Shown here in pieces: positions 1-8,896 of a stretch of 23,591 nt of DNA; position 1 is the stretch's first letter; the number at the start of each line of letters is the position of its first letter. The translations under genes were made by a program, and so were the position numbers. The notes below the pieces were generated by a model. That model saw nothing but the letters and a program-made list of their open reading frames with translations, made no database searches and had not been told where the DNA came from. The DNA comes from JAXHUH01 sp034211175. Lineage in GTDB: Bacteria > Actinomycetota > Acidimicrobiia > Acidimicrobiales > CAIXPF01. Location of the stretch: NCBI GenBank assembly GCA_034211175.1, contig JAXHUH010000191.1:1-23591 (forward strand), given 5' to 3'.

Positions 1-308
1 CGAGCGAGTACCAGCCGGCGAGCGACTACCAGCCCGCAGCTCGTCCCAGCCGTGCCGCGCGGCCCGCTGAACGCAGCTCGTCCGGAGGGCCCCTGGCCCG
101 ACGGCGAGCGAGTACCAGCCGGCGAGCGACTACCAGCCCGCAGCTCGTCCCAGCCGTGCCGCGCGGCCCGCTGAACGCAGCTCGTCCGGAGGGCCCCTGG
201 CCCGACGGCGAGCGAGTATCAGCCCGCTGAACGCAGCTCGACCGGCGCAGCCGGCGAGCGAGGCTCAGCCGGCGAGCGAGTACCAGCCGGTGAGCGAGTA
301 TCAGCCGG
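1..308. repeat. Tandem repeat region: 104-bp duplication built on an 18-bp motif
   Basis: The first 300 bases hold no convincing gene. Bases 1-104 are repeated exactly at 105-208, and a third diverged copy starts at 209. Inside lies an 18-bp motif, CGAGCGAGTACCAGCCGG, seen with a few substitutions at 1-18, 19-36, 105-122, 123-140, 209-226, 255-272, 273-290 and 291-308. The last three are in direct tandem. A second shared segment, CTGAACGCAGCTCG, recurs three times. Because 104 is not a multiple of 3, no reading frame survives the large duplication, which argues against a repeat protein. The last copy overlaps the end of the NUDIX gene and contains its stop codon. The array is cut by the window edge. 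There are no unique spacers, so it is not CRISPR. Function unknown. Confidence 0.9.
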
Positions 309-912
309 CGAGACGTGCGACGACGGCGGAGCCGGCCGTGACGAGGCGGCGCAGGCCCCGGTCGGCGTCGATGTCGTCGAGGGCGTCGGGCTCGATCCAA
401 CGCAGCGCGGTCGACTCGTGGTTGCCCACCAGCTCGGCGCCGGCGGGGGCGAGGAGCACGAACCGCACGTCGAGGTGGAGGTGGGGCTCCTCCCCCGGTG
501 GCGCCACCCGGTGGATGTCGATGTCGACCGCGGGCACGACCACCGCCAGGCCGTCGATGCCGGTCTCCTCGGTGCCCTCCCGCAACGCGGCGGCGGCCAG
601 GTTGCCCTGACCGTCGGCGTGGCCGCCGGGCTGCAGCCAGCGCCCGAGCTTGCGGTGGTGCAGCACCGCGACCCGCCGACGGTCGGGCGCCACCACCAGG
701 CACGACGCGGTCAGGTGGGCGTCGGTGCACGACCGCCACAGGGCGTCGTCGTGGGCGCGGCCGAACGCCAGGATGCGGTCCCTGGCCTCGACGACCTCGG
801 CGTCGTCGCTGGTCACCGCGGCCACCTGGGCCAGCGCCAGGGCGAGGTCCCCCGGGTCGCCGAGGCGGGGGTCGTCCGCCTGGAGGACCTCCGGCGCCGT
901 CTCGTCGGTCAT
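301..912 (-). CDS. NUDIX hydrolase
   Basis: A 203-residue protein with a NUDIX fold core, expected to hydrolyse a nucleoside diphosphate linked to another group; the substrate cannot be told from sequence. The NUDIX box reads GHADGQGNLAAAALREGTEETGI, split here as GHADGQGNLAAAA plus LREGTEETGI at about residues 97-119. The REGTEETG metal-binding part is intact, but the usual first glutamate of the box is a glycine, a variation known in NUDIX proteins with a PGGHxD signature. Residues 1-60 form an extra N-terminal segment. The ATG overlaps the mpg stop codon as ATGA, so it is probably coupled to mpg at the end of the argH-mpg transcript. Its own stop codon lies within the last copy of the left-edge repeat, so the C-terminus may have been shaped by repeat spread. 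Confidence 0.85.
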   Translation of the reverse strand: MTDETAPEVLQADDPRLGDPGDLALALAQVAAVTSDDAEVVEARDRILAFGRAHDDALWRSCTDAHLTASCLVVAPDRRRVAVLHHRKLGRWLQPGGHADGQGNLAAAALREGTEETGIDGLAVVVPAVDIDIHRVAPPGEEPHLHLDVRFVLLAPAGAELVGNHESTALRWIEPDALDDIDADRGLRRLVTAGSAVVARLAG

Positions 913-1536
913 CGGCCCGCTCCCCTGCTCCGTGAGGTCCCGGCCGGCCGGGACACGTTCTCGTCATCGGCGACGTACCAGCGCAGTGGACGTTCGGCCG
1001 CCTTGGTGATGCCGATCCTCGTCGTGCGCACCGGGGCCCGGGGCGGTGCGGTGCCGTCGTCGCCGAGCGCGACCCGGCCGTCACCCAGCAGGTCCGCGCC
1101 GTCGTCGTCGCCGGCGATGCCCAGCGCCTGGCACAGCTTCGCCGGGCCCGAGCACAGGTCGCGTGGCCGCCGCGCCGCCGGCCGCGCCGCCCACATCTGC
1201 TCCACCCCGGTGAGGGGCCGTCCCGCCCGCAGCAGCACCGCGGTGCCCACGCCCTCGGCGTCGCAGGTGACGTTGGCGCACCAGTGCATGCCGTAGGTGA
1301 AGTACACGTACAGGTGGCCGGCCGGGCCGAACATCGTGGCGTTGCGTGCGGTCGGGCCGGCATGGGCGTGGCTGGCCGGGTCACCGTCGCCCAGGTACGC
1401 CTCGACCTCGACGATGCGGGCCGAGCGGTCGCCGACCGAGATCACCTTGTTCAGCAGCTCCGGCGCGACGACGTCGCTGGGCCGGGCGAGGAACGCCCGG
1501 TCCAGCGGTCGGGGCGGCGCCGGGCCACCGTCGGGC

Positions 1537-1553
<17 letters not shown>
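909..1553 (-). CDS. mpg: 3-methyladenine DNA glycosylase (AAG/MPG type)
   Basis: Monofunctional base-excision repair glycosylase that removes alkylated purines such as 3-methyladenine from DNA. The 214-residue product carries the family landmarks in order: PELLNKVIS, IVEVEAYLGDGDPASHA (the glutamate in the VEAY context is the expected water-activating residue), ARNATMFGPAGHLYVYFTYGMHWCANVT (positions about 70-96, DNA intercalating and binding loop), GTAVLLRAG, SGPAKLCQALGI and TRIGITKAAERPLRWY. Length is normal for the family. The only start in the right area is GTG at 1553, with no strong Shine-Dalgarno; it overlaps the 3' end of argH by 17 bases, so coupling to argH is likely. argH followed by mpg is a familiar actinobacterial arrangement. 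Confidence 0.92.
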
Positions 1554-2918
<1,365 letters not shown>

Positions 2919-2922
<4 letters not shown>

Positions 2923-2987
2923 GGTTCACGCACCTCGCTCACCCGGCCGTGCCGGACCGTTCCCTGCTCGCACCACGGCTCGGCCAC
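2919..2987 (-). other. Candidate 22-codon ORF ending in GTGA at argH
   Basis: A short GTG-started frame in the argR-argH spacer. It has a purine-rich GGGAGAGG about 7 bases upstream, and its TGA overlaps the argH GTG as GTGA, the same junction seen throughout the arg operon. The peptide (VAEPWCEQGTVRHGRVSEVR and two more residues) matches nothing I recognise, and I see no resemblance to the end of ArgG. It may be a coupling or leader peptide, a remnant, or chance. Confidence 0.15.
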
Positions 2988-3009
2988 CGGTGCACCTCTC
3001 CCTCGCGAC

Positions 3010-3029
3010 GGCCCGGACGCGGCCGGGCC
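3010..3029 (-). terminator. Candidate hairpin after argR
   Basis: A perfect 7-bp stem, GGCCCGG/CCGGGCC, with a 6-base loop, about 55 bases beyond the argR stop codon in the 162-bp argR-argH gap. No T-run follows it, as is common for putative terminators in high-GC actinobacteria. It could end or attenuate the argCJBDFR message before argH. The rest of the gap shows no promoter I can defend. Confidence 0.3.
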
Positions 3030-3084
3030 CCTCTCCACTCTCGTCCCATCGGTTCCCGCCCCGTCGACACCGCCCGGTGCGCGG

Positions 3085-3561
3085 TCACAGTCCGGCGAGC
3101 ACCCGCAACCGGTCGGCCACCTCGCTCCCCTCGAGGTCGTCCGACACCACGACCATGATCGTGTCGTCGCCGGCGACCGTGCCCACGACACCGTCGAGGC
3201 CGGCCCGGTCGAGGGCGGAGGCCACCACGTGCGCCGACCCGGGCGGGGTGCGGAGCACGACGATGTTGGCGGAGCACCCGACCTCCACGACCCACTCCCC
3301 GAAGACCCGGGCGAGGTGGTCGGCGGGCGCGACCTGCTCGGTCGGCAGCTCGGGCACAGCGTAGGCGGCCTCCCCACCCCGGACGCGGACCTTGATCGCA
3401 CCGAGGTCCTCCAGATCGCGCGACACCGTCGCCTGGGTCGCGGTGACGCCCTCGGTGGCCAGCAGCTCGACGAGCCGCGTCTGGCTCGTCACCACGTGCT
3501 GCTCGAGCAGGCGGGCGATGCGGTGCTGGCGCTGTTGCTTCGACAGCCGGAGCCCGCTCAC
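3085..3561 (-). CDS. argR: Arginine repressor ArgR
   Basis: Hexameric DNA-binding regulator that senses arginine and binds ARG boxes. The 158-residue product is standard length. The N-terminal winged helix-turn-helix covers about residues 8-60, with the recognition segment TQATVSRDL at 42-50. The C-terminal oligomerisation and arginine-binding domain ends with GTVAGDDT at 127-134, the arginine-contacting signature. The GTG at 3561 was chosen because it overlaps the argF stop as GTGA and gives the family N-terminus (VSGLRLSKQQRQHRI). No Shine-Dalgarno precedes it, so translation probably depends on ribosomes finishing argF. It is the last gene of the coupled argCJBDF block, and its likely operator is the ARG box at 8828-8841, which would give autoregulation. 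Confidence 0.95.
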   Translation of the reverse strand: MSGLRLSKQQRQHRIARLLEQHVVTSQTRLVELLATEGVTATQATVSRDLEDLGAIKVRVRGGEAAYAVPELPTEQVAPADHLARVFGEWVVEVGCSANIVVLRTPPGSAHVVASALDRAGLDGVVGTVAGDDTIMVVVSDDLEGSEVADRLRVLAGL

Positions 3562-4445
3562 TGCTCGACGAGCCACCACAGCAGGCCGCGGGCTGCGTGC
3601 ATGCGGTTCTCGGCCTGGGGCCACACACGGCTGCGGGGACCGTCGACGACGTCGTCGGCGACCTCCTCGCCGCGATGGGCCGGCAGGCAGTGGAGGAAGA
3701 TGCCGTCCGGTGCGGCCCGCTCCATCAGCCTCGCGTCGACCGTGTACCCCTCGAACGCCGCCAGGCGTGCCTCGGCCTCGGCCTCCTGGCCCATCGACGT
3801 CCACACGTCGGTCGAGACGACGTCCGCGCCCTCGACCGCCTCCTCGGGGCGCTCGCACACCACCGGCTCCGCGCCCGCGGCGCGGATGCGGTCCAGGTCG
3901 ACGTCGTCGAAGCGGTACCCGGGCGGCGACGCCAGCCGCAACTTCATGCCCGACATGGCCGCGCCCAGCATGAGCGAGCGGGCGACGTTGTTGGCGTCTC
4001 CGACCCACGCCAGCGTGCGACCGGCCAGCGACCCGACGTGCTCGCGGATCGTGAGCAGATCGGCCAGCGCCTGCATCGGGTGCGCGGCGTCGGAGAGGAG
4101 GTTGACGATCGGCAGCGCCGACACCGCGACCATGCGCTCGAGCCGCCGGTGGTCGAACACCCGGGCGCCGAGCACGCGGTGGTAGCACGCGAGCGTGCGG
4201 GTCACGTCCTCGGTCGACTCGCGGGTGTCGAGCCCGACCTCCTGGCCGGTGATGTACACCGGGTGGCCGCCGAGCTGCACGACCGCCATCTCCGACGAGT
4301 TGCGGGTGCGGGCCGACGGCTTCTCGAACAGCAGCGCCACGCCCTGGGACGCCAGGACCTGCGGTGGGTCACGCCGGGCCGCACGCTCGAGCACGTCGGC
4401 GAGCTCGGCCGCGTCGAGGTCGTCGATCTCGAGCAGGTGCCTCAC
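3558..4445 (-). CDS. argF: Ornithine carbamoyltransferase
   Basis: Transfers the carbamoyl group from carbamoyl phosphate to ornithine, giving citrulline. The 295-residue product starts at GTG 4445 (VRHLLEIDDLD), whose GTGA overlaps the argD stop. Two domains are evident: carbamoyl-phosphate binding in the N-terminal half, and ornithine binding with DVWTSMGQE (SMG at 217-219) and HCLPAHRG (HCLP at 252-255) in the C-terminal half. The classic STRTR motif is SARTR (44-48) and HPCQ is HPMQ (122-125), so two phosphate-site residues differ from textbook enzymes. HCLP and SMG together support ornithine rather than aspartate as substrate. Acetylornithine carbamoyltransferase is less likely because ArgJ and ArgD sit in the same operon. 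Confidence 0.93.
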   Translation of the reverse strand: MRHLLEIDDLDAAELADVLERAARRDPPQVLASQGVALLFEKPSARTRNSSEMAVVQLGGHPVYITGQEVGLDTRESTEDVTRTLACYHRVLGARVFDHRRLERMVAVSALPIVNLLSDAAHPMQALADLLTIREHVGSLAGRTLAWVGDANNVARSLMLGAAMSGMKLRLASPPGYRFDDVDLDRIRAAGAEPVVCERPEEAVEGADVVSTDVWTSMGQEAEAEARLAAFEGYTVDARLMERAAPDGIFLHCLPAHRGEEVADDVVDGPRSRVWPQAENRMHAARGLLWWLVEQ

Positions 4446-5641
4446 GAACCGACCGCCTTGGCGAAGAGCTCGAGCCCCCGGTCGATCTCCTCGTCGGTCA
4501 CGAGGAGCGACGGGGCGAAGCGGACGGCGGTCGGGGTCACGGCGTTGGCGACGAGGCCCTCGGCGAGCGCGGTGGCCACGACCGCCTTGGCGTCGGCACC
4601 CTCGCCCAGCTCGGCGGCGAGGAGCAGACCCCGCCCCCGCACCGACTCGACCGCGGCGAGCCCGTTCAGCCCGTCGGTGAGGCGGGCGCCGGCGCGCGTC
4701 GCACGCCCGCACACGTCCTCGCGCTCCATCACCTCGAGCACCCGGCGGGCCGCGGCCGTCGCCAGCGGCTGGCCTCCGTAGGTCGTGGCGTGGTCGCCGG
4801 GGCTGAACGCGGCCGCCACCTCCTCGCGGGCCCAGCACGCCCCGATCGGCATCCCGTTGCCCAGCGCCTTGGCCATGCACACGACGTCGGGCTGGATCTC
4901 GTCGTGGTGGTGGGCGAACCACCGGCCCGTGCGGCCGAGGCCGGTCTGGACCTCGTCGAGCATGAGCAGCGCACCCCGCTCCCGGCACAGGTGCTGGACC
5001 TCGGCGAGGTAGCCCGGCGGCGGCACGTTGACGCCGCCCTCACCCTGGATCGGCTCGAGGTGCACCGCGGCGACGGTGGCGTCGACCATGCGGTCGAGCT
5101 CGTCGATGTCGGCCCACGCCGCGTGCACGAAGCCCTCGGGCAACGGCTCGAACGGCTCGTGCTTGGACGGCTGTCCGGTCGCGGCGAGGGCGGCCATGGT
5201 GCGGCCGTGGAACGACGCGAACGCCGAGATGACCTTGTGGCGCCCGTGGCCGCCGAACTTGCGGGCGAGCTTGAACGCCGCCTCGTTCGCCTCGGCACCC
5301 GAGTTGCAGAAGAACACCTGGCCCCCGCCGCCGATCAGGCGGTCGAGGTGGGCCGCGACCACCCAGTTGTGCTCGGTGCCGAACAGGTTCGACACGTGGA
5401 GCAGCCGGCCGGCCTGGGTGGCGATCGCCTCGGCGACCTCGGGGTGGGCGTGACCGAGGCTGGTGACCGCGAGCCCGGACAGGAAGTCCAGGTAGCGGTT
5501 GTCGTCGCGGTCCCACAGCCACGAGCCCTCGCCCCGGACGAACTGGACCCGGGGCGGGTTGTACGTCGGCATCAGGGGGCAGCGCTCGAGACCGGGCGCA
5601 CCCATCGCCGTCGTGTGAGAGATCTGCGTCGCGTCGGTCAC
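4442..5641 (-). CDS. argD: Acetylornithine aminotransferase
   Basis: PLP-dependent class III aminotransferase that makes N-acetylornithine from N-acetylglutamate semialdehyde, using glutamate as donor. The 399-residue product shows FFCNSGAEANEAAFKLAR (110-127, cofactor phosphate site), FHGRTMAALAATGQ (144-157), LMLDEVQTGLGRTG (Asp229 contacts the pyridine nitrogen) and MAKALGNGMPIGA, with the Schiff-base lysine at 258. The GTG at 5641 is preceded by GGAGG at about 7 bases and overlaps the argB stop as GTGA. An upstream extension in the same frame only runs antiparallel to family expectations and lacks similarity, so the short start was preferred. Confidence 0.95.
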   Translation of the reverse strand: MTDATQISHTTAMGAPGLERCPLMPTYNPPRVQFVRGEGSWLWDRDDNRYLDFLSGLAVTSLGHAHPEVAEAIATQAGRLLHVSNLFGTEHNWVVAAHLDRLIGGGGQVFFCNSGAEANEAAFKLARKFGGHGRHKVISAFASFHGRTMAALAATGQPSKHEPFEPLPEGFVHAAWADIDELDRMVDATVAAVHLEPIQGEGGVNVPPPGYLAEVQHLCRERGALLMLDEVQTGLGRTGRWFAHHHDEIQPDVVCMAKALGNGMPIGACWAREEVAAAFSPGDHATTYGGQPLATAAARRVLEVMEREDVCGRATRAGARLTDGLNGLAAVESVRGRGLLLAAELGEGADAKAVVATALAEGLVANAVTPTAVRFAPSLLVTDEEIDRGLELFAKAVGS

Positions 5642-6600
5642 GGTGTGTCCTCCATGCCCTCGACCGCCGTCTGTTCGACCGCCGCGTCCATCTCCTCGGG
5701 GACCGAGGCGGCGGGCACCGTGTACCGGGTGACCATCGTGCCGATCCCCCGATCGGTCAGGAGCTCCAGCAGGAGCACGTGGGGGCGGGTGCCGTTGACC
5801 ATGTGCGCCGATCCGACGCCCTGCTCGACCGCGGACAGGCACGAGTCGACCTTCGGGATCATCCCCGAGCCGACGACGCCCTCGTCCACGAGCAGGCGCA
5901 GCTCGGACGCCGAGACCCGGCTCACCAGGCTGTCGGGGTCGCCCTCCTTGCGCATGAGGCCCTCGACGTCGGTGAGGAAGACCACCTTCTCGGCACCGAG
6001 GGCCACCGCCAGCGCGCCGGCGACCGTGTCCGCGTTGATGTTGTACGCCTGGCCGTCCGCGTCGGTCCCCGTGGTCGAGATCACCGGGACCAGGCCCTGC
6101 GACAGCAGGCGCTCGACGATCGCCGGGTTCACGGCCTCGACGTCGCCGACGTAGCCGAGCGCCGGGTCCCGGACCGAGGCCCGGATCAGGCCCGCGTCCT
6201 CGCCGGACACGCCGACGGCCAGCGGCCCGTGGCGGTTGAGCTGGGCGACGACGTCGCGGTTGACCTTGCCGACCAGGACCATGCGGGTGATGTCGAGCGA
6301 CTCGGCGTCGGTCACCCGCAGGCCGTCGCGGAACGTGACCTCCTTGCCGAGGCGCTCCATCAGGTCGGAGATCTGCGGGCCGCCGCCGTGGACGACGACC
6401 GGCAGCATGCCGACCGAGTGCATGAGCACGACGTCGGCGGCGAAGCCCTCGGCCAGCGTCTCGTCGACCATGGCGTTGCCGCCGAGCTTCACCACCACGA
6501 CCTTGCCGCGGAAGCGCTGGATGTAGGGCAGCGCCTGGAGGAGGACCTCGGCGACGAGGTCCGGGCTCGACCGGGCGTCGCCGGCGACGGGCGTGGTCAC
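5638..6600 (-). CDS. argB: Acetylglutamate kinase
   Basis: Phosphorylates N-acetylglutamate with ATP, the second arginine step and usually the feedback-controlled one. The 320-residue product has the amino-acid-kinase fold: VVVKLGGNAM (35-44, phosphate-binding glycines), VVHGGGPQISD (70-80), NINADTVAGALA (substrate and nucleotide site) and a late GSGMIPKVDSCL segment. The start is GTG at 6600, overlapping the argJ stop as GTGA, with AGGA about 8 bases upstream. About 20 extra residues follow the normal end (an acidic tail ending EGMEDTP). The N-terminal helix before KVVVVKLGG is present, the feature associated with arginine-sensitive hexameric forms; feedback inhibition is therefore plausible but inferred. 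Confidence 0.95.
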   Translation of the reverse strand: MTTPVAGDARSSPDLVAEVLLQALPYIQRFRGKVVVVKLGGNAMVDETLAEGFAADVVLMHSVGMLPVVVHGGGPQISDLMERLGKEVTFRDGLRVTDAESLDITRMVLVGKVNRDVVAQLNRHGPLAVGVSGEDAGLIRASVRDPALGYVGDVEAVNPAIVERLLSQGLVPVISTTGTDADGQAYNINADTVAGALAVALGAEKVVFLTDVEGLMRKEGDPDSLVSRVSASELRLLVDEGVVGSGMIPKVDSCLSAVEQGVGSAHMVNGTRPHVLLLELLTDRGIGTMVTRYTVPAASVPEEMDAAVEQTAVEGMEDTP

Positions 6601-7775
6601 GATGTGGTCCTGTTCTGCTCGATGAAGCCTGGTCCGAGGTCGGTGCTCACGACGAAGGCGGCGCCGTCCCCGACACCGAGATCGACGTCGAGGTCGATGC
6701 GCCGCCCGCCCATGTGCGCGGCCAGCGCATGGGCGTCGTGGTCGACGCCGACCCCACCCTCGCAGCTCGTGATCCCCCCGTAGCCGATGCGCAGGCGCCC
6801 GGGGTCGACGACCGCACCCCACGCACCGATCTGACCGGCGATGCGACCCCAGTGGGGGTCCTCGCCGTACCAGGAGCACTTGATCAGCTGGCAGTTGGCG
6901 ATGGCGCGGGCGACCCGATCCGCGTCGGCGTCGTCGGACGCGCCGCTCACCCGGATGAAGACGGTCTTGGTCGCGCCGGCGACGTCGTCGGCCATCTGGA
7001 CGGCGAGGTCCCAGCACGCCGTGGTCACCGCCTCGGTCAGGACGGCCTCGTCGACCTCGCCGGCCGTGCCCGACGCCATGAGCACGACGGTGTCGTTGGT
7101 CGACGGGGCGCCGTCCACCGCGAGCTGGTTGAACGTCGACGCGACCGCGGTGGCCAGGCACCGCTGGAGCGCGGAGCGACCGAGCCCGGCGTCGGTGGTG
7201 AGCACGGCGAGCGTCGTCGCCATGTTCGGCTGGAGACCGGCCGAGCCTTTCGCCATGCCGCCGATGGTGAACCCGTCGCCGTGGACCACGGTCTCCTTGC
7301 GCACCCCGTCGGTCGTGCGGATCGCCTCGGCCGCGGCCTCACCGCCGTCGGGGTCGAGGGCGGCGGCCGCCCGGGGGATGCCGGCCAGCATCGGCTCCAT
7401 CGGCAGGTACCGGCCGATCACCCCGGTCGAGCAGACGAGCACCTCGTTCTCCAGGCAGCCGAGCGCATCGGCGACCGCGGCGCAGGTCCGGCGGGCGGCG
7501 TCGAGGCCGGTCTCGCCGGTCGCGGCGTTGGCGTTGCCGCTGTTGATCACGACCGCGGCCGTGCGGCGGGCGCTGCGCTCGAGATGGTCGCGGGACACGA
7601 TGACGGGCGCGGCGACCACGGCGTTGGAGGTGAACACGGCCGCCGTGGTCACCGGCCGGGCGTCGGCGGAGGTGACGAGTGCGAGGTCGAGCTCACCCGA
7701 GGGCTTGATCCCGCACGCCACGCCGCTCGCCTCGAACCCGGCGGCGGCGCACACCCCGGTGTCGGCGACGGTCAC
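6597..7775 (-). CDS. argJ: Glutamate N-acetyltransferase / amino-acid N-acetyltransferase (ornithine acetyltransferase)
   Basis: Transfers acetyl from N-acetylornithine to glutamate, recycling the acetyl group; some members also use acetyl-CoA. The 392-residue proenzyme is expected to cleave itself between Ala186 and Thr187 within PNMATTLAVLTTDAG, leaving Thr187 as the nucleophile of the beta chain. Preceding GGMAKGSAGLQ matches the family GxAKGxGMI region with GLQ where GMI is usual. Other markers are VINSGNANA (77-85) and LIKCSWYGEDPHWGRI near the C-terminal third. Start GTG 7775 overlaps the argC stop as GTGA, and there is no clear Shine-Dalgarno, so coupling to argC seems needed. Its presence shows that the cyclic acetyl pathway is used. 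Confidence 0.95.
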   Translation of the reverse strand: MTVADTGVCAAAGFEASGVACGIKPSGELDLALVTSADARPVTTAAVFTSNAVVAAPVIVSRDHLERSARRTAAVVINSGNANAATGETGLDAARRTCAAVADALGCLENEVLVCSTGVIGRYLPMEPMLAGIPRAAAALDPDGGEAAAEAIRTTDGVRKETVVHGDGFTIGGMAKGSAGLQPNMATTLAVLTTDAGLGRSALQRCLATAVASTFNQLAVDGAPSTNDTVVLMASGTAGEVDEAVLTEAVTTACWDLAVQMADDVAGATKTVFIRVSGASDDADADRVARAIANCQLIKCSWYGEDPHWGRIAGQIGAWGAVVDPGRLRIGYGGITSCEGGVGVDHDAHALAAHMGGRRIDLDVDLGVGDGAAFVVSTDLGPGFIEQNRTTS

Positions 7776-8806
7776 GGCGCGAGGCCGACCCGGGCCAGCC
7801 CGACGGTCTCGTCGAGCCCACACACGGCGTTGGCGCACTGCACCGCCTGGCCGGCGGCGCCCTTGACCAGGTTGTCGAGCGCGCCGATGGCCACGATCCA
7901 GCCGGTGCGGTCGTCGCGTCGGACCGTGAGGTGGGCGCTGTTCGAGCCGAGGGTCGACTTGGTCTGCGGGACCTGCTGGCCCACCGTCACGAACGGCTCG
8001 CCCTCGTAGGCGGCCCGGAAGACCTCGAGCAGCTCGTCGGTGCCGGCCGGGCCCGTCGGGCGGGCGTAGCAGGTGGCGAGGATGCCCCGGTTCATCGGCG
8101 CCAGGTGCGGCGTGAACAGGAGCTGCACGTCGGTGCCCGACGTCTCGGTCAGGACCTGCTCCATCTCCGGCGTGTGGCGGTGGTCGAGGAGGCCGTAGGC
8201 GGTGAAGTTCTCGTCGACGGCGCAGAACGTCGTGTGCGCCTTCGGCGGACGCCCCGCACCCGACACCCCGCTGGCCGCATCGACCACGATGCCGGTCGGC
8301 TCGACCAGGCCCTCCCGCACGAGCGGGGCGAGGGCCAACGACGCGGTCGTGACGTAGCACCCGGGGGCGGCGACCAGCCGGGCGCCCGGCAGCTGGGCCC
8401 GGAACAGCTCGGGCAGGCCGAACGCCACCTCGCCGAGGAGCTCGGGCGCGGTGTGCGCCGCGCCGTACCACGCCGGGTAGGCGGCCGGGTCCCGGAGCCG
8501 GAAGTCGGCGCCGAGGTCGACGACGTGCTTCACCCGGCCGAGCAGGTCGCCCATCACCGCCTGGGAGGCGCCGTGGGGCAGCGCGCAGAACGCCAGGTCG
8601 ACCCCGTCGGCCAGCTCGGGCGACCACGACACGAGCGACAGGTCGCCGTACACGGGCGCGAGGCTCGGGTACAGCTCGCCCACGGTCGTGCCGGCCTGGG
8701 AGTCCGCGGTGGCGAAGCGCACGCGCAGCTCGGGGTGTCCTGCGCACAGCCGGAGGAGCTCCGCACCCACGAACCCGGATGCGCCGATGATGCCGACGTC
8801 GATCAC
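7772..8806 (-). CDS. argC: N-acetyl-gamma-glutamyl-phosphate reductase
   Basis: NADPH-dependent reduction of N-acetylglutamyl phosphate to the semialdehyde. With the GTG start at 8806 the product is 344 residues and begins VIDVGIIGASGFVGAELLRL, placing the Rossmann GxxGxxG where family members have it. The catalytic cysteine is Cys150 in AAPGCYVTTA; DLGADFRL and PHLAPMNRGI are further family segments. An in-frame ATG at 8818 would add four residues, but it lies inside the predicted -10 element, and a TTG at 8842 lies inside the -35/ARG box. I therefore prefer 8806, which coincides with the predicted transcript start (leaderless). First gene of the argCJBDFR operon. Confidence 0.93.
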   Translation of the reverse strand: MIDVGIIGASGFVGAELLRLCAGHPELRVRFATADSQAGTTVGELYPSLAPVYGDLSLVSWSPELADGVDLAFCALPHGASQAVMGDLLGRVKHVVDLGADFRLRDPAAYPAWYGAAHTAPELLGEVAFGLPELFRAQLPGARLVAAPGCYVTTASLALAPLVREGLVEPTGIVVDAASGVSGAGRPPKAHTTFCAVDENFTAYGLLDHRHTPEMEQVLTETSGTDVQLLFTPHLAPMNRGILATCYARPTGPAGTDELLEVFRAAYEGEPFVTVGQQVPQTKSTLGSNSAHLTVRRDDRTGWIVAIGALDNLVKGAAGQAVQCANAVCGLDETVGLARVGLAP

Positions 8807-8842
8807 GCCGCGAAACATACGCGGCGCTGCATACTCATGCAA
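8804..8842 (-). promoter_or_regulatory. argC promoter with overlapping ARG box
   Basis: On the minus strand, TTGCAT (8837-8842), a 17-base spacer and TATGTT (8814-8819) form a good sigma70-type promoter; seven bases after the -10 comes the argC GTG (8804-8806), predicting a leaderless mRNA. The palindrome TGCATACTCATGCA at 8828-8841 (plus-strand reading) fits the known ArgR half-site layout TGNAT-N4-ATNCA exactly. It covers most of the -35 hexamer and the upstream half of the spacer, so bound ArgR would block RNA polymerase. What is seen is the sequence match; repression is inferred from the family and from argR being in the same operon. Confidence 0.8.
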
Positions 8843-8896
8843 GCACCATCGCGGGGAACGTGCCCGCCGTCCGCCGTCGGCACACCGGGCCGGCCC

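Noticed and set aside
1..308. CRISPR array at the left edge
   Set aside because: The repeats are adjacent or part of larger duplications; there are no regular unique spacers and no cas genes.
26..1384. Repeat protein with RLVLAR-like hexapeptides on the minus strand
   Set aside because: The 104-bp duplication changes frame, and most of the frame overlaps the real NUDIX and mpg genes.
7772..8842. argC starting at TTG 8842
   Set aside because: The added residues are encoded by the ARG box and promoter, and do not match the family N-terminus.
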